Made by a program: the position numbers and the translations under genes
Part shown: one piece after another, positions 43,154 to 52,003 of the stretch
How positions within the stretch are numbered: the first letter of the stretch is position 1
How the letters are laid out: each line of letters starts with the position of its first letter
From: Bacteroidota bacterium
GTDB taxonomy: Bacteria > Bacteroidota > Bacteroidia > Bacteroidales > Porphyromonadaceae
Length of the DNA: 64,000 bases
Assembly: GCA_023396255.1 (NCBI GenBank)
Contig: JAEWWU010000019.1
Coordinates: 124,001 to 188,000, forward strand
Direction: 5' to 3'
The notes under the pieces: generated by a model
What the model was told of the DNA's origin: nothing
Database searches by the model: none
The model's input: only the letters and a program-made list of their open reading frames with translations

Positions 43154-43786
43154 CTAAAGAGTCATATCCAATTTTTCGTCAAGTTTGCCTCTCCAATCTT
43201 CTCCATTAACAGCCAAAAGAGTCTGAAAGCCCAATGAAAAAGCTGCTTCTATATTGGCAATGCTGTCATCTATAAAAAGTGTTTCAGCTGGGTCTATTTG
43301 GGAGTCTTCGATCATTTTAAGAAAAAATTCATCATCCGGCTTAAGGGCGTGCCACTCGTTAGAAGCATACAAACGATCGACATAACTGCTCAATGTGCGT
43401 CCATTTGGCAAAAACCGCTCGCTATGCGCAAACTCCATAACAAATTGATTAGTATTACTCAGAATAAAAACCTGCTTGTGGGAACGCAACTTCTCTAAAT
43501 ACTCAAACTTGTATAGGGGAACCTGCTCCAAAAAACGATAAAATGCCTGCTCTATTTGCTCTATCGCAAAAGAGCGACCGGCGTGCTGTGACAATTTGTG
43601 CACAAACTCCACCTTATCAATAAGGCCCATTTCCAACTCATAGAATAAACCTTTCTGTCGGTAAGGATTGAGCATTGTTTCTATGTCAGTTACCCCTAGT
43701 TCTTTGAAAGCTTTATAAGAGACCTCGGGGTTCAGGTGTACCAGAACGCCTCCGAGGTCAAATACTACTGTTTTTATCTCTTTCAT
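43154..43786 (-). CDS. HAD-superfamily phosphatase, YihX-like
   Basis: A 210-residue HAD hydrolase. Motif I is VVFDLGGVLV: the nucleophile Asp is present, but the usual second Asp (D-x-D) is replaced by Gly, as in the YihX/epoxide-hydrolase-N branch (FDLGNV). Motif II ILSNTN, Lys of HALKPDDEFF, and motif IV LFIDDSIANIEAA are intact. YihX of E. coli is an alpha-glucose-1-phosphatase, and a sugar-phosphate substrate would fit the adjacent sugar transporter, but this is inference. The start ATG 43786 overlaps the TGA of dpp5 (ATGA); an upstream ATG at 43798 would overlap more. Confidence 0.85.
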   Translation of the reverse strand: MKEIKTVVFDLGGVLVHLNPEVSYKAFKELGVTDIETMLNPYRQKGLFYELEMGLIDKVEFVHKLSQHAGRSFAIEQIEQAFYRFLEQVPLYKFEYLEKLRSHKQVFILSNTNQFVMEFAHSERFLPNGRTLSSYVDRLYASNEWHALKPDDEFFLKMIEDSQIDPAETLFIDDSIANIEAAFSLGFQTLLAVNGEDWRGKLDEKLDMTL

Positions 43787-45888
43787 TTTTTGAGCCACTT
43801 ATCGAGCCAACCAAAGAAAGTACGTTGCCATAAAAGGGCGTTCTGAGGCTGCAACACCCAGTGGTTTTCATCCGGATAGAGAAGCATTTCCGTTGGTATG
43901 CCTCTCATCTTTGCGGCATCAAAGGCCATCATACCTTGAGAAGCCAAGATTCGGTAATCTCTCTCTCCGTGAATAATTAGAATGGGCGTATCCCAATTTT
44001 CGACAAATTTATGGGGAGACGTAGCAAATGTGCGCTGAGCGATAGCATTATCTTTCTCCCAAGGAGCTCCTCCCATATCCCAATTGGCAAACCACTTTTC
44101 TTCGGTTTCCAAGTACTGAGTTTCCAAATTAAAAATACCGGCGTGGGCAATGAAAGCTGCAAATCGTTTTTGGTGGTGTCCTGCTAACCAATACACAGAA
44201 AATCCTCCATAGCTTGCCCCCACGCAACCCATACGCTCTGCATCGATAAATGGCTCCTGCTTCATCAAGTCGGCAGCCTGCATATAATCTTTCATATTCT
44301 GCCCACCATAGTCTCCACTAATCTGCTCATTCCAAGCTTTTCCGAATCCAGGCACTCCGTGGCGATTGGGCAAAATAACCACATACCCCTGCTCTGCCAT
44401 CAAACGAGGGTTCCAACGATAAGACCAAAATTGGCTGATCGTATTTTGAGGCCCCCCCTGACAATAAAGAATAGATGGATATTTCTTACTACTGTCGAAA
44501 TGAGGAGGATAAAGCACCCAAACAAGCATTTTTTCGCCATTGGTTGTGGGCATCCAACGAGCCTCACAACGAGGAGCTTCCAAACTGCCTAACGCAGCAT
44601 AAGCCTCTGTCGTTACTGCTGTCTCCTTACCCTTCTTTAGGTCTACTTTGTACAACTCTGTCGGGTAAGTCATAGATTGACGCGCACCTACCATAATCCC
44701 ATTTTGTAGAACAAATCCAGTGTAATCGTGTTGCCCTTGAGTGATAGACCTTATTTTTCCCGTCTTGACATTGATGTTGAAGATGTTGGTCTCCCCTTCC
44801 TTGCAAGCAACAAAATAGATACTCTTTCCATCGGTAGCCCAAGTCGGAGACTCCACATTGTATTCAAAACCAGTGGAGGTCATCATACGAATCTTACGAT
44901 CTGAAAGATTCATTATTATAAGCTCTCTCAGATCGGATTCATAACCGTCTCTCTCCATACTAACCCAAGCCAATTGTTGTCCATCGGGGCTAAAGACCGG
45001 CGTAGTGTCGTATCCCTTACGCATAGAACTGACATTTTCTGTTTTGCCTGTTTCTCGGTCATAGAGGTAAATATCTGAATTCGTCGAAAGACTATACTCC
45101 AATCCAGTCTTTTTGCGACACGCATAAGCAATATAACGCCCGTCCGGACTAAAAGAAAAGTCCGACAAATCGCTATGTGGTTTCATAGGAGCCTCGTAGG
45201 GTTCTCCCTGCAACAAGTCCGTTCCCTGAGTGATGGGCAAACTGCTTACAGGTGCCAAAAATGGATGAGGAATGGTACGTACCCATTCGTCCCAATGCTT
45301 ATACATCAAGTCTTCTACAATAAAACCCGAAGCTTTATCCAAATCGGGATAACGATCCTGAGTTGTTTGCCCAAACTTAATGTCTTGAACATAGAGTAAC
45401 TCTTGCTCATTCGGAGAAAACTTAAACTCATTCACTCCTCCCTTGATTTGCGTTATAGCTCGTCTATTGCTCCCATCTGCATTCATTAAAAAGACCTGAA
45501 GCCCCTCTTGAAATGCACTCAGAAATGCTATTTCACGTCCTCCTTTATACCAAATCGGAGCATAATCAGAAGTTCCTTCTTGCGAAAGCATTTTTTTATT
45601 TTTCCCATCTACCCCTATAGAATAGATATATGTTTTGGAATTGTTCTCCTTGAGATTTGGATGGCTAACGGTATAAACAATGGTTTTGCCATCGGGAGAC
45701 AAAGCATATCCCCCCACTCGAGGAAGGGTCAATAATATCTCCGGAGTCATACCCGATACCGGCGGAGTAGCTGTGATTTTCATAGTACTAACGGAATATG
45801 CCTCCATACCATTTGCAGCAGCAGACAGAGAGAATCCGCCTAAGGCTCCAACAAAGAGCAGGGAGCAAAGGATCTGTTTTTTATTCAT
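43783..45888 (-). CDS. dpp5: S9-family prolyl-oligopeptidase-type dipeptidyl peptidase (DPP5-like)
   Basis: A 701-residue secreted serine peptidase. Signal peptide (CSLLFVGALGGFSLSAAA), a seven-bladed WD/PD40-type propeller (about 50-440; SPDGKTIVYTVSHP, SPDGRYIAYAC, SPDGQQLAWVS), and a C-terminal alpha/beta hydrolase domain. The catalytic triad is Ser in GASYGGFS, Asp in HGERDYR and His in PDENHWV. The segments RYPDLDKASGFIVEDLMYKHWDEWV and IPHPFLAP closely match Porphyromonas DPP5 (recalled as PG0756), which releases dipeptides with hydrophobic P1 residues in the periplasm for amino-acid fermentation. First gene of a three-gene unit, overlapping the HAD phosphatase by 4 bases. Confidence 0.92.
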   Translation of the reverse strand: MNKKQILCSLLFVGALGGFSLSAAANGMEAYSVSTMKITATPPVSGMTPEILLTLPRVGGYALSPDGKTIVYTVSHPNLKENNSKTYIYSIGVDGKNKKMLSQEGTSDYAPIWYKGGREIAFLSAFQEGLQVFLMNADGSNRRAITQIKGGVNEFKFSPNEQELLYVQDIKFGQTTQDRYPDLDKASGFIVEDLMYKHWDEWVRTIPHPFLAPVSSLPITQGTDLLQGEPYEAPMKPHSDLSDFSFSPDGRYIAYACRKKTGLEYSLSTNSDIYLYDRETGKTENVSSMRKGYDTTPVFSPDGQQLAWVSMERDGYESDLRELIIMNLSDRKIRMMTSTGFEYNVESPTWATDGKSIYFVACKEGETNIFNINVKTGKIRSITQGQHDYTGFVLQNGIMVGARQSMTYPTELYKVDLKKGKETAVTTEAYAALGSLEAPRCEARWMPTTNGEKMLVWVLYPPHFDSSKKYPSILYCQGGPQNTISQFWSYRWNPRLMAEQGYVVILPNRHGVPGFGKAWNEQISGDYGGQNMKDYMQAADLMKQEPFIDAERMGCVGASYGGFSVYWLAGHHQKRFAAFIAHAGIFNLETQYLETEEKWFANWDMGGAPWEKDNAIAQRTFATSPHKFVENWDTPILIIHGERDYRILASQGMMAFDAAKMRGIPTEMLLYPDENHWVLQPQNALLWQRTFFGWLDKWLKK

Positions 45889-45967
45889 CTTCTAACTGTG
45901 TGATTTATTTGAATAATAATTATGGACACGAAGATACGCCTTTTGTCTTATATGTACACAAAAAAAA

Positions 45968-46044
45968 AAGGAAGAGTCTCCCCCCTTCCTTTTCTCACAA
46001 AGAGAGCGCTGCATCCTCCCTATTTTAGATTGATACAGCGCTCT
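45968..46044. terminator. Hairpins between dpp5 and the 46065 gene
   Basis: AGAGCGCTG (46003-46011) pairs exactly with CAGCGCTCT (46036-46044); the plus strand then reads TTTTTATTT and the minus strand CTCTTTGTG. A second short stem GGAAG/CTTCC lies at 45970-45990 beside an A-run. They end the Omp28-like gene at 46065. Confidence 0.65.
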
Positions 46045-46064
46045 TTTTATTTATCAAAATGGGC

Positions 46065-47990
46065 TTACTTAACCACTATTTTTGAAACATAGCTACGTGA
46101 CTGGCTATTTACCTTCACCACATACAAACCTTGTTGTAGCTGTGTTGCCACAGAATTAGCTACAAGGTGACCGGCCAAATCGTACACCTCAATAGAATCA
46201 TAAACACAGCCTACAGAGATGTAACCATTGTCTACAGAAATAGCAGGAGCCTCGGCCTCAAATACAGGGGCATTGCCCAAAGGCTTGTTCCACCAAGCTG
46301 TGGTAGAGAACAACACCTCGCGATTTTTATAGTTCGCTCCCTTATCTGCAACCGGATCAATTTTTTTGGTTGCAAAAAGAATTACTTTGAGAGCACCCTT
46401 CTTCACTGCTTCCTCAAACCAAGGAGCCGTAATTGTTTTTTCTGGGAAAGTGATGGTAAACTCTTTTCCATTCTCACCAGCTTTCACTTCTGCCTTATTT
46501 CCAAATTCACTAGAGAAGAACAGGCGACTTACATTACGGTGCACCCATTTGGTAGGATTGGGAGCACCCTTCTGACTTACCGCATTCACATTAGCTTCTG
46601 TAAGCACAGCCGTGATGTACAGGTTATCAGCATCTGCTGTTTCAGACAACGTTCCTTTGGCTGTCACGGTTATCTTGTTTCCTTCTACTTTTTGTTCAAC
46701 AGAAGTAAAGACTCCATCCTGAACTCCCTGCTTGAGCAACTTTATAAGATCTTCAGGCTTTTTATCCACAGAAGTGGCACAACCCTCTCCATACTCTCTG
46801 GAAGTGAATGCCAAACGGTTAAAAGTAAAAGCAGGAGCCCAAGTCGCTTTAGCTGGGAAAATATAGGGCAACAACTTTGTAGACTCTGGCAAAGTGAAAG
46901 AATCTTCTCCGAAACCGGCGTGATGCTGGTAGTAATCAACTTCGTAACCAGCTCTATCCAAAGCACTCAAATAAGACTCAATTACAGCATCACCAAAAGG
47001 ACAATTGGGGCATCTTTCTGTTGTGAAGTGTTCCATCAAAACAGATCTTTTGGAGAGGGCTGCTCCCTTAGCCAAGACCTCATAAGGAGCAGTTTGTGCT
47101 GCGATCAACTTGTTATCAGCACCATTTACCTGTACCAATTCTACAGAAACAGAGCCTTTCCCTGATGCAGGATAAGTGATCGGCAACTTTATTTTCTTAG
47201 TCTCTCCTACTCCAATCTTCTCTTTTACATCCACAGAGGTTTCTGTTCCATTCAAAGAAATTTTGAAGCGGAGGCTGTTGATCGCATCGGTTCCCGTATT
47301 ACGAATAGTAAAGTTTGCATTTGCATTCTCTGATGGGAGAACCTTATCCCACGCAGAGAAACCTACCAAGAGGGGATAATTCTTAATGTTATCTCCTTCA
47401 ATATCTGCAAAAACCAAAGGAGCACCGAAAGCCTCTAAACCTCCGTCATTGAACAACTTAACAGCTCCTCCACCGACAACAGCGGGCGAATTAATAGCAG
47501 CAAACCCTTCGGCAAACCAAGCATCTCCATCAAAACCTAATGCAAACTTCTTGGTACCCACGGTCATTTCATAACCCACATAATACTTTTTCCCGGCAGG
47601 GAGTTCAAATGGAGTTTTGAAAGCAAAATAGTTGAAACCTCTAGCAACAGCAATCTCTTCTACAGCCACTGCTTTTCTATTTTCATCCAAGATGATGATC
47701 TTCCCTCCATTGGAAGCAGACTCTGCTGTGTAGAAATATACTCCCTTGACCTTATTCCCCCCCAACTCTGGTAGTTGAATGGCTGCCGTCAAAACAGTAG
47801 AGTTCTTAGATCCAATGGGCATCAATTGCTCATCACCTATGAGACGATTGGCATATCCAAACCCTTTCATTCCATAAACTCGGAGACTTCCGTCCGAAAA
47901 CGTTCTCTGCCCTGCTCTAAGCTCTTGCGCTCTACCTCCAAAAGAGCAAAGAAGCAGCAACGGCAACAAAGCGTAAACTAATTTCTTCAT
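46065..47990 (-). CDS. T9SS-exported Omp28-like protein with a CxxC thioredoxin-type motif
   Basis: A 641-residue protein. ATG 47990 gives a clean signal peptide (VYALLPLLLLCSFGGRAQ); the frame extends 15 codons further but without a signal peptide. An N-terminal beta domain (about 20-180), a CARDB-like segment (NANFTIRNTGTDAINSLRFKISLNG), an Omp28/thioredoxin-like domain with MEHFTTERCPNCPFGDAVIE (a redox-type CPNC) and YYQHHAGFGEDSF, and a C-terminal sorting domain (IEVYDLAGHLVAN ... LQQGLYVVKV...KIVVK). Paralogue of the 28165 protein, which has lost the cysteines. A thiol-disulfide or heme/metal-binding role at the surface is possible, but no activity is known to me. A -7 box (TATCTTTG) lies upstream. 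Confidence 0.82.
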   Translation of the reverse strand: MKKLVYALLPLLLLCSFGGRAQELRAGQRTFSDGSLRVYGMKGFGYANRLIGDEQLMPIGSKNSTVLTAAIQLPELGGNKVKGVYFYTAESASNGGKIIILDENRKAVAVEEIAVARGFNYFAFKTPFELPAGKKYYVGYEMTVGTKKFALGFDGDAWFAEGFAAINSPAVVGGGAVKLFNDGGLEAFGAPLVFADIEGDNIKNYPLLVGFSAWDKVLPSENANANFTIRNTGTDAINSLRFKISLNGTETSVDVKEKIGVGETKKIKLPITYPASGKGSVSVELVQVNGADNKLIAAQTAPYEVLAKGAALSKRSVLMEHFTTERCPNCPFGDAVIESYLSALDRAGYEVDYYQHHAGFGEDSFTLPESTKLLPYIFPAKATWAPAFTFNRLAFTSREYGEGCATSVDKKPEDLIKLLKQGVQDGVFTSVEQKVEGNKITVTAKGTLSETADADNLYITAVLTEANVNAVSQKGAPNPTKWVHRNVSRLFFSSEFGNKAEVKAGENGKEFTITFPEKTITAPWFEEAVKKGALKVILFATKKIDPVADKGANYKNREVLFSTTAWWNKPLGNAPVFEAEAPAISVDNGYISVGCVYDSIEVYDLAGHLVANSVATQLQQGLYVVKVNSQSRSYVSKIVVK

Positions 47991-48188
47991 AACATTCTTT
48001 ATTAAAAATACACTTACAAAATTCCACTCAATCACGCCTCTCTATGCATCCACAGCGATTGCACTTAGAAACTTTTCCTTGGCAATGAATTGAATAACGG
48101 CTAAATAAATCCTCCCATTGAGAAGCAGAGGCTTACCCCTCTGTTCGAGGTTCGTCATAAGGCTCCACGTATATCAACTCATCCTCCG

Positions 48189-48196
48189 CAAAGATA
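48189..48196 (-). promoter_or_regulatory. -7 box of the Omp28-like gene
   Basis: The minus strand reads TATCTTTG about 200 bases before the start, implying a long untranslated leader. Confidence 0.4.
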
Positions 48197-48690
48197 AATA
48201 GAAAGTATCATATTATGCCAACAAAAGCAGCCTTCCAATTAGTTAAAAAAACGTAAGCAACAAACAAAAAATTGGTAAGAAAATTGCATCCCTTCCTCCG
48301 AGAGAAAAGACAAACCCTTGTTCCATTTTTTACATCCCGATCCCCCTGAATTATGGAACAACTACCCAATCAATTAAAAGCCCAACTTTCTCTATTCTGC
48401 CCCACAGAAATGCAAATAAATGTTTCCAAAAAATCTATTCCAAAAGGCAATAATCAACCCCAAGAGCTCGATTGGTCGCAAAAATTCCATTCTCGCGGCA
48501 TTTACAAACACCCAATGAATCAATAACTGATTATAAAACAGTCAAATAAACAAACATTAACCCAGCTAAACAAAACAAAGAGACAAACTTTCTCGCAACT
48601 ATTCGGCACTCAACCCAGCATCTTTTCTCCGGTTAAGTTCTTTTTCCCCCATAAACGTAGGTCTCGAAGTACACTCCCCTCCTCTACTCT

Positions 48691-48770
48691 AAAATTAATT
48701 CCCTCAAAAATTTTCTTCGCTTGGAGATATCAAAAAATATCTTGGACGGAATTCAAATTTTGAGGGAGAA
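48691..48770 (-). repeat. Dispersed palindromic repeat, copy E (divergent)
   Basis: CTTGGACGGAATT and TTTTGAGGGAG on the plus strand match the signature and arm of the other copies, with an upstream arm AATTAATTCCCTCAAAA. The ATATC element repeats on both sides (GATATC.. / ATATCTT). Less regular than B, C, D and F. Confidence 0.65.
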
Positions 48771-49005
48771 AAACCAACCTCAATTTCCTATCTCGGAAGT
48801 CTAATTTCCGAATATTCTGACCTTTTCATCCCTCTTTTCAAGGAGCAGAGAAGAGCAGAATAAGCGTTAATTCACAATAACATTAACTTTCATTTGTATA
48901 TTTTATATTTGCCAAGAAAAATAAATCCACCCTTGATTCTCCCATCTTAATACACTCCAAAAAGCGGGATTGATAAAAACCCTTCCGACTTAACAACAAG
49001 TTTCT

Positions 49006-49013
49006 TACCTTTG
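49006..49013 (+). promoter_or_regulatory. -7 box of the 49035 lipoprotein and probable porG-bamA unit
   Basis: TACCTTTG, 21 bases before the ATG, so the mRNA leader would be very short. Confidence 0.5.
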
Positions 49014-49034
49014 TGTATTATATATTGTTAGGAT

Positions 49035-50402
49035 ATGAGCACATTTGAGATTACTAGACATATAGTGGGCACTGCCATTATCGCCTTGTTGGGACTTTCC
49101 GTAGTGTCGTGCAAAGAAAAGAACAAGTTTACGGAGCCGGATATTAGATCCGTACAAATAAACACACTAAAGCTATCCGCTCACAGTGTGCCGGAGTTAA
49201 GTAATACGTTCTTCTCCATAGACCATCGCAACGGTGTTATATACAATGCCAAACCTCTAAAAAGGAATACCGTGCTGGATTCTGTTGCTCTTAGTGTTCA
49301 AACTTACGAATACAACGACATAGCGGTTCGCTTAGATGGAAAAGAAGTTCCCAAAAGTGCCAAAGACTCCATCTATATGAGAGACCACAAAAAGGGATTG
49401 GACATTGTTATCAGCAATAAAAAGTTCTCGATGTCCAAAACTTATCGTCTCGTTATTAATGTGTATGAACAAGATCCTCTTGCTTCTTCCTGGATATCAC
49501 AAAATACTGCCCCTGAGAAAAATGCACACGAAGAAGGGATCAACTACCAAACGCTAACTACCGAAGAGGGATACTACTATATGTATTCTACGCAAACCGC
49601 TTGCAACATCTACTTTGCTGCACAAGCATCACCAGAAAAGTGGACTCCATTCGCTACCATTCCTTTTTTTGTTAAACGAATAGCCCAGATAACAGAGGGG
49701 CGTTTGGTATTACAATCGGCAACGGACAAACTCTATGAGATATCCGCATCCAGTTCTGCCAAAGATTGTGGTATATCTGTTGTCTCCCTGTTGGGAGCGG
49801 TAGAACCCACCTCATCCGAAACCGGAAACTTGGCAATTATTATTCAAGACAATGGCAAGTTGCACTTTGCCACTGTCAATTTGACCCGATCCACTCCCTC
49901 TATAACCAAGGGAGAGATGGTTCCGGATGATTTTCCCATACAAGAGTCTGCCCTATTCATTTCTGAAGTCGAGCACCGCAAACAACTCAACCTACTTGGA
50001 GGAAAAGACAAAAAGGGACATAACCAAAAGAAACTATGGGCAACAACTACTGGTTTGGATTGGTTGTCTCCGCATCAGGTGGAAATTTCCACGCTGCCAG
50101 ACTTTGCCTCAACGGGGGTTATAGCATTCGACTCTAGTCGAAAAACTGCATTTCTGCTCTTCTGTGGAGACAAAACTCAAGCCACAGGGAAGTTGCGCAT
50201 CTTTGTATCATCGGATCGCGGTGTTCGTTGGACAGAAGCACAAGCCAAAGATCTACTTCCTCAAGAAATTACTGGGCAAAACTTCGGCAAAGGACTGAGT
50301 TTTTATGTCTCCCCCGACAGCAAACTCTTTCTATTCGGAGGTCATATAAACACTCCTGCGGAGAACAACAAAATATGGATAGGCACCCCGACTGTTCGAT
50401 AA
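49035..50402 (+). CDS. DUF6242-like lipoprotein
   Basis: A 455-residue lipoprotein: hydrophobic core IVGTAIIALLGLSVVSC with lipid-modified Cys. The first 120 residues (FSIDHRNGVIYNAKPLKRNTVLDSVALSVQTYE) resemble the N-terminal domain of Bacteroidetes proteins I know as DUF6242. The C-terminal 300 residues look like a six- or seven-bladed propeller with repeated W-containing strands (WTPFATIPFF, KLWATTTGLDWLSPH, GVRWTEAQAKDLLPQ). No enzymatic motif is evident. It is 35 bases upstream of porG in the same orientation, so may be co-transcribed with the T9SS/BAM genes, but a functional link is not demonstrated. Confidence 0.75.
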   Translation: MSTFEITRHIVGTAIIALLGLSVVSCKEKNKFTEPDIRSVQINTLKLSAHSVPELSNTFFSIDHRNGVIYNAKPLKRNTVLDSVALSVQTYEYNDIAVRLDGKEVPKSAKDSIYMRDHKKGLDIVISNKKFSMSKTYRLVINVYEQDPLASSWISQNTAPEKNAHEEGINYQTLTTEEGYYYMYSTQTACNIYFAAQASPEKWTPFATIPFFVKRIAQITEGRLVLQSATDKLYEISASSSAKDCGISVVSLLGAVEPTSSETGNLAIIIQDNGKLHFATVNLTRSTPSITKGEMVPDDFPIQESALFISEVEHRKQLNLLGGKDKKGHNQKKLWATTTGLDWLSPHQVEISTLPDFASTGVIAFDSSRKTAFLLFCGDKTQATGKLRIFVSSDRGVRWTEAQAKDLLPQEITGQNFGKGLSFYVSPDSKLFLFGGHINTPAENNKIWIGTPTVR

Positions 50403-50437
50403 GCAGCGACAACCCAAGGGGATTATTCCATTGATAT

Positions 50438-51193
50438 ATGACATTGACCTCCACCTCACCCAAAACAAACTCTTTGCGGCACCAACACTGCTTTGTGTGG
50501 GTTGTGGCGGTCTTTATGTTGTTGCCTACTTCGGGAGTGCTTGCTCAGGAATATCGCTTCGAGTACGGAGCACAGGTAGGCATATCGTCTTACTTGGGAG
50601 ATGCCAACCCCAAAATACCGTTTAGCCCAATGGGAGGAGCAATAGAGTTCTCGTGGCGGTACAACCATAATTTCAGGACGGCGTTCTCTGCACACGTGGG
50701 CTACGCTCTCTTACCTATCAACAGCTCCATCACAAAAAACACATTCCCCAATGTGACGGTCCCCGTCCGCTCGACCTCACACTTCATTCACACCCAACTT
50801 TTGGCGGAATATAACTTTGCCCATTATAGCGATAAGTTTGCTTATCTCAAGACACAACGTTTAGTTTCCTATATCTTGGGTGGAATGGATATCGGTTTCG
50901 TGCCGGCAAAGCACAAAACTCATTTTGTTCCGGGGGTAACCTTGGGATTTGGTATAAAATACAAAATACGCAACCGACTCAACCTTTTGGCAACTCTTCA
51001 AGGATTTCACTATTTCTCCGATGCTTTAGATGCCCCAGATCAATCATCGGCGTGGCTACAAAACCCTTACAGGACGGCATCGGGATTCCTTAAAGGAGGA
51101 GACGGACGAATAGCTTTCTCGCTGGGTTTGACCTACGAATTTGGTCTCAACAAAAAGACCTGCCACAACAATACAAATGCTCAGAACAAATGA
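50438..51193 (+). CDS. porG: Outer-membrane beta-barrel protein, PorG-like (DUF6089)
   Basis: A 251-residue predicted eight-stranded beta-barrel. A signal peptide (FVWVVAVFMLLPTSGVLAQ) precedes EYRFEYGAQVGISSYLGDAN, and alternating amphipathic strands follow (FRTAFSAHVGYALLP, QLLAEYNFAHYS, SYILGGMDIGFVP, VTLGFGIKYKI, IAFSLGLTYEFGL). In Porphyromonas gingivalis the gene immediately upstream of uppS-bamA-skp-skp encodes PorG, a T9SS component associated with the PorK/PorN ring. Both position and fold match here. Stop overlaps the uppS start (ATGA). Assignment combines domain and synteny evidence. Confidence 0.72.
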   Translation: MTLTSTSPKTNSLRHQHCFVWVVAVFMLLPTSGVLAQEYRFEYGAQVGISSYLGDANPKIPFSPMGGAIEFSWRYNHNFRTAFSAHVGYALLPINSSITKNTFPNVTVPVRSTSHFIHTQLLAEYNFAHYSDKFAYLKTQRLVSYILGGMDIGFVPAKHKTHFVPGVTLGFGIKYKIRNRLNLLATLQGFHYFSDALDAPDQSSAWLQNPYRTASGFLKGGDGRIAFSLGLTYEFGLNKKTCHNNTNAQNK

Positions 51194-51972
51194 CCACTAT
51201 GTCACTAGTAGATATAACCGACAAGGCAGTTAAGCCTCAACACATTGCCATTATAATGGATGGGAACGGACGCTGGGCTACACAAAAAGGGTTAGGACGT
51301 TCGGTCGGACACCAACAAGGAGTGGAAACCCTTGATCGAATTGTTCAGCACGCTCTTAGAATCGGTATTAGGCAACTGACCCTTTATGCTTTCAGCACAG
51401 AAAATTGGCATCGCCCCGAAGCTGAGGTTTCTGCCATTATGGAATTGTTGGCCAATGGATTGACCACCTATGTACCTCGCTTTATTGAGCAAGGAATTGC
51501 CCTCAAGGTCATAGGAGAGATTGATCGGCTACCTCAAGAAACAGCACAACATCTCAGGCAAAGCATACAAGAGACAGCAAAAGGGACACAACTCGACCTC
51601 ATTATGGCTTTGAGCTACTCTTCGCACAGAGAAATACAGAATGCAGCAATCGATCTGGTCAAAGATGTACAAAAAGGAAAACTAAACATAGAGCTCCTGC
51701 AACAAGAGCCCGACTTGTTCGAAAACTATCTGCAAACCAAAGGGTTTCTTCCTATCGACTTACTTATTCGTACCGGGGGGGAGTTTCGTGTATCTAACTT
51801 CCTTCTCTATCAAATTGCATATTCTGAATTATACTTTACAGAACGCCTTTGGCCCGATTTTTCTCCAAATGATTTAGATAATGCCATCGAATGGTTCCAA
51901 ACAAGAGAGCGTAGATTTGGGCGTGTCAAACCTCAAACGGAAGGAAATATTTCCTCCCAATGCAACAAATGA
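51190..51972 (+). CDS. uppS: Isoprenyl transferase (undecaprenyl diphosphate synthase)
   Basis: A 260-residue cis-prenyltransferase making the C55 lipid carrier for peptidoglycan and polysaccharides. Family motifs: IIMDGNGRWA (catalytic Asp, diphosphate-binding), GRSVGHQQGVETLD, TLYAFSTENWHRP, LIRTGGEFRVSNFLLYQIAYSELYF (the RTxGExRxSNF block; substrate Arg pair) and LWPDF. Its start overlaps the porG stop by 4 bases (ATGA), indicating translational coupling. The bamA start lies 31 bases past its stop. Cytosolic face of the inner membrane. Confidence 0.96.
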   Translation: MTTMSLVDITDKAVKPQHIAIIMDGNGRWATQKGLGRSVGHQQGVETLDRIVQHALRIGIRQLTLYAFSTENWHRPEAEVSAIMELLANGLTTYVPRFIEQGIALKVIGEIDRLPQETAQHLRQSIQETAKGTQLDLIMALSYSSHREIQNAAIDLVKDVQKGKLNIELLQQEPDLFENYLQTKGFLPIDLLIRTGGEFRVSNFLLYQIAYSELYFTERLWPDFSPNDLDNAIEWFQTRERRFGRVKPQTEGNISSQCNK

Positions 51973-52003
51973 TCTCTATTTTCGACTTACTTTATATAAA
52001 AAG

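Larger units (their letters stand above)
47991..49034. other. Long divergent intergenic region
   Basis: A 1,044-base spacer between divergent genes. It contains the -7 box of the Omp28-like gene, repeat copy E, and the -7 box of the 49035 lipoprotein. A 57-codon plus-strand frame (ATG 48353, stop 48526) is polar and unsupported. Nothing else is recognised. Confidence 0.45.

Noticed and set aside
48353..48526. 57-codon plus-strand frame (starts MEQLPNQLKAQL) in the long divergent spacer
   Set aside because: Polar, no family resemblance, no -7 box nearby; a chance frame of this size is expected in a 1-kb spacer.
51881..52003. Longer bamA start overlapping uppS
   Set aside because: The extension is the uppS coding sequence in another frame; the signal peptide begins at ATG 52004.
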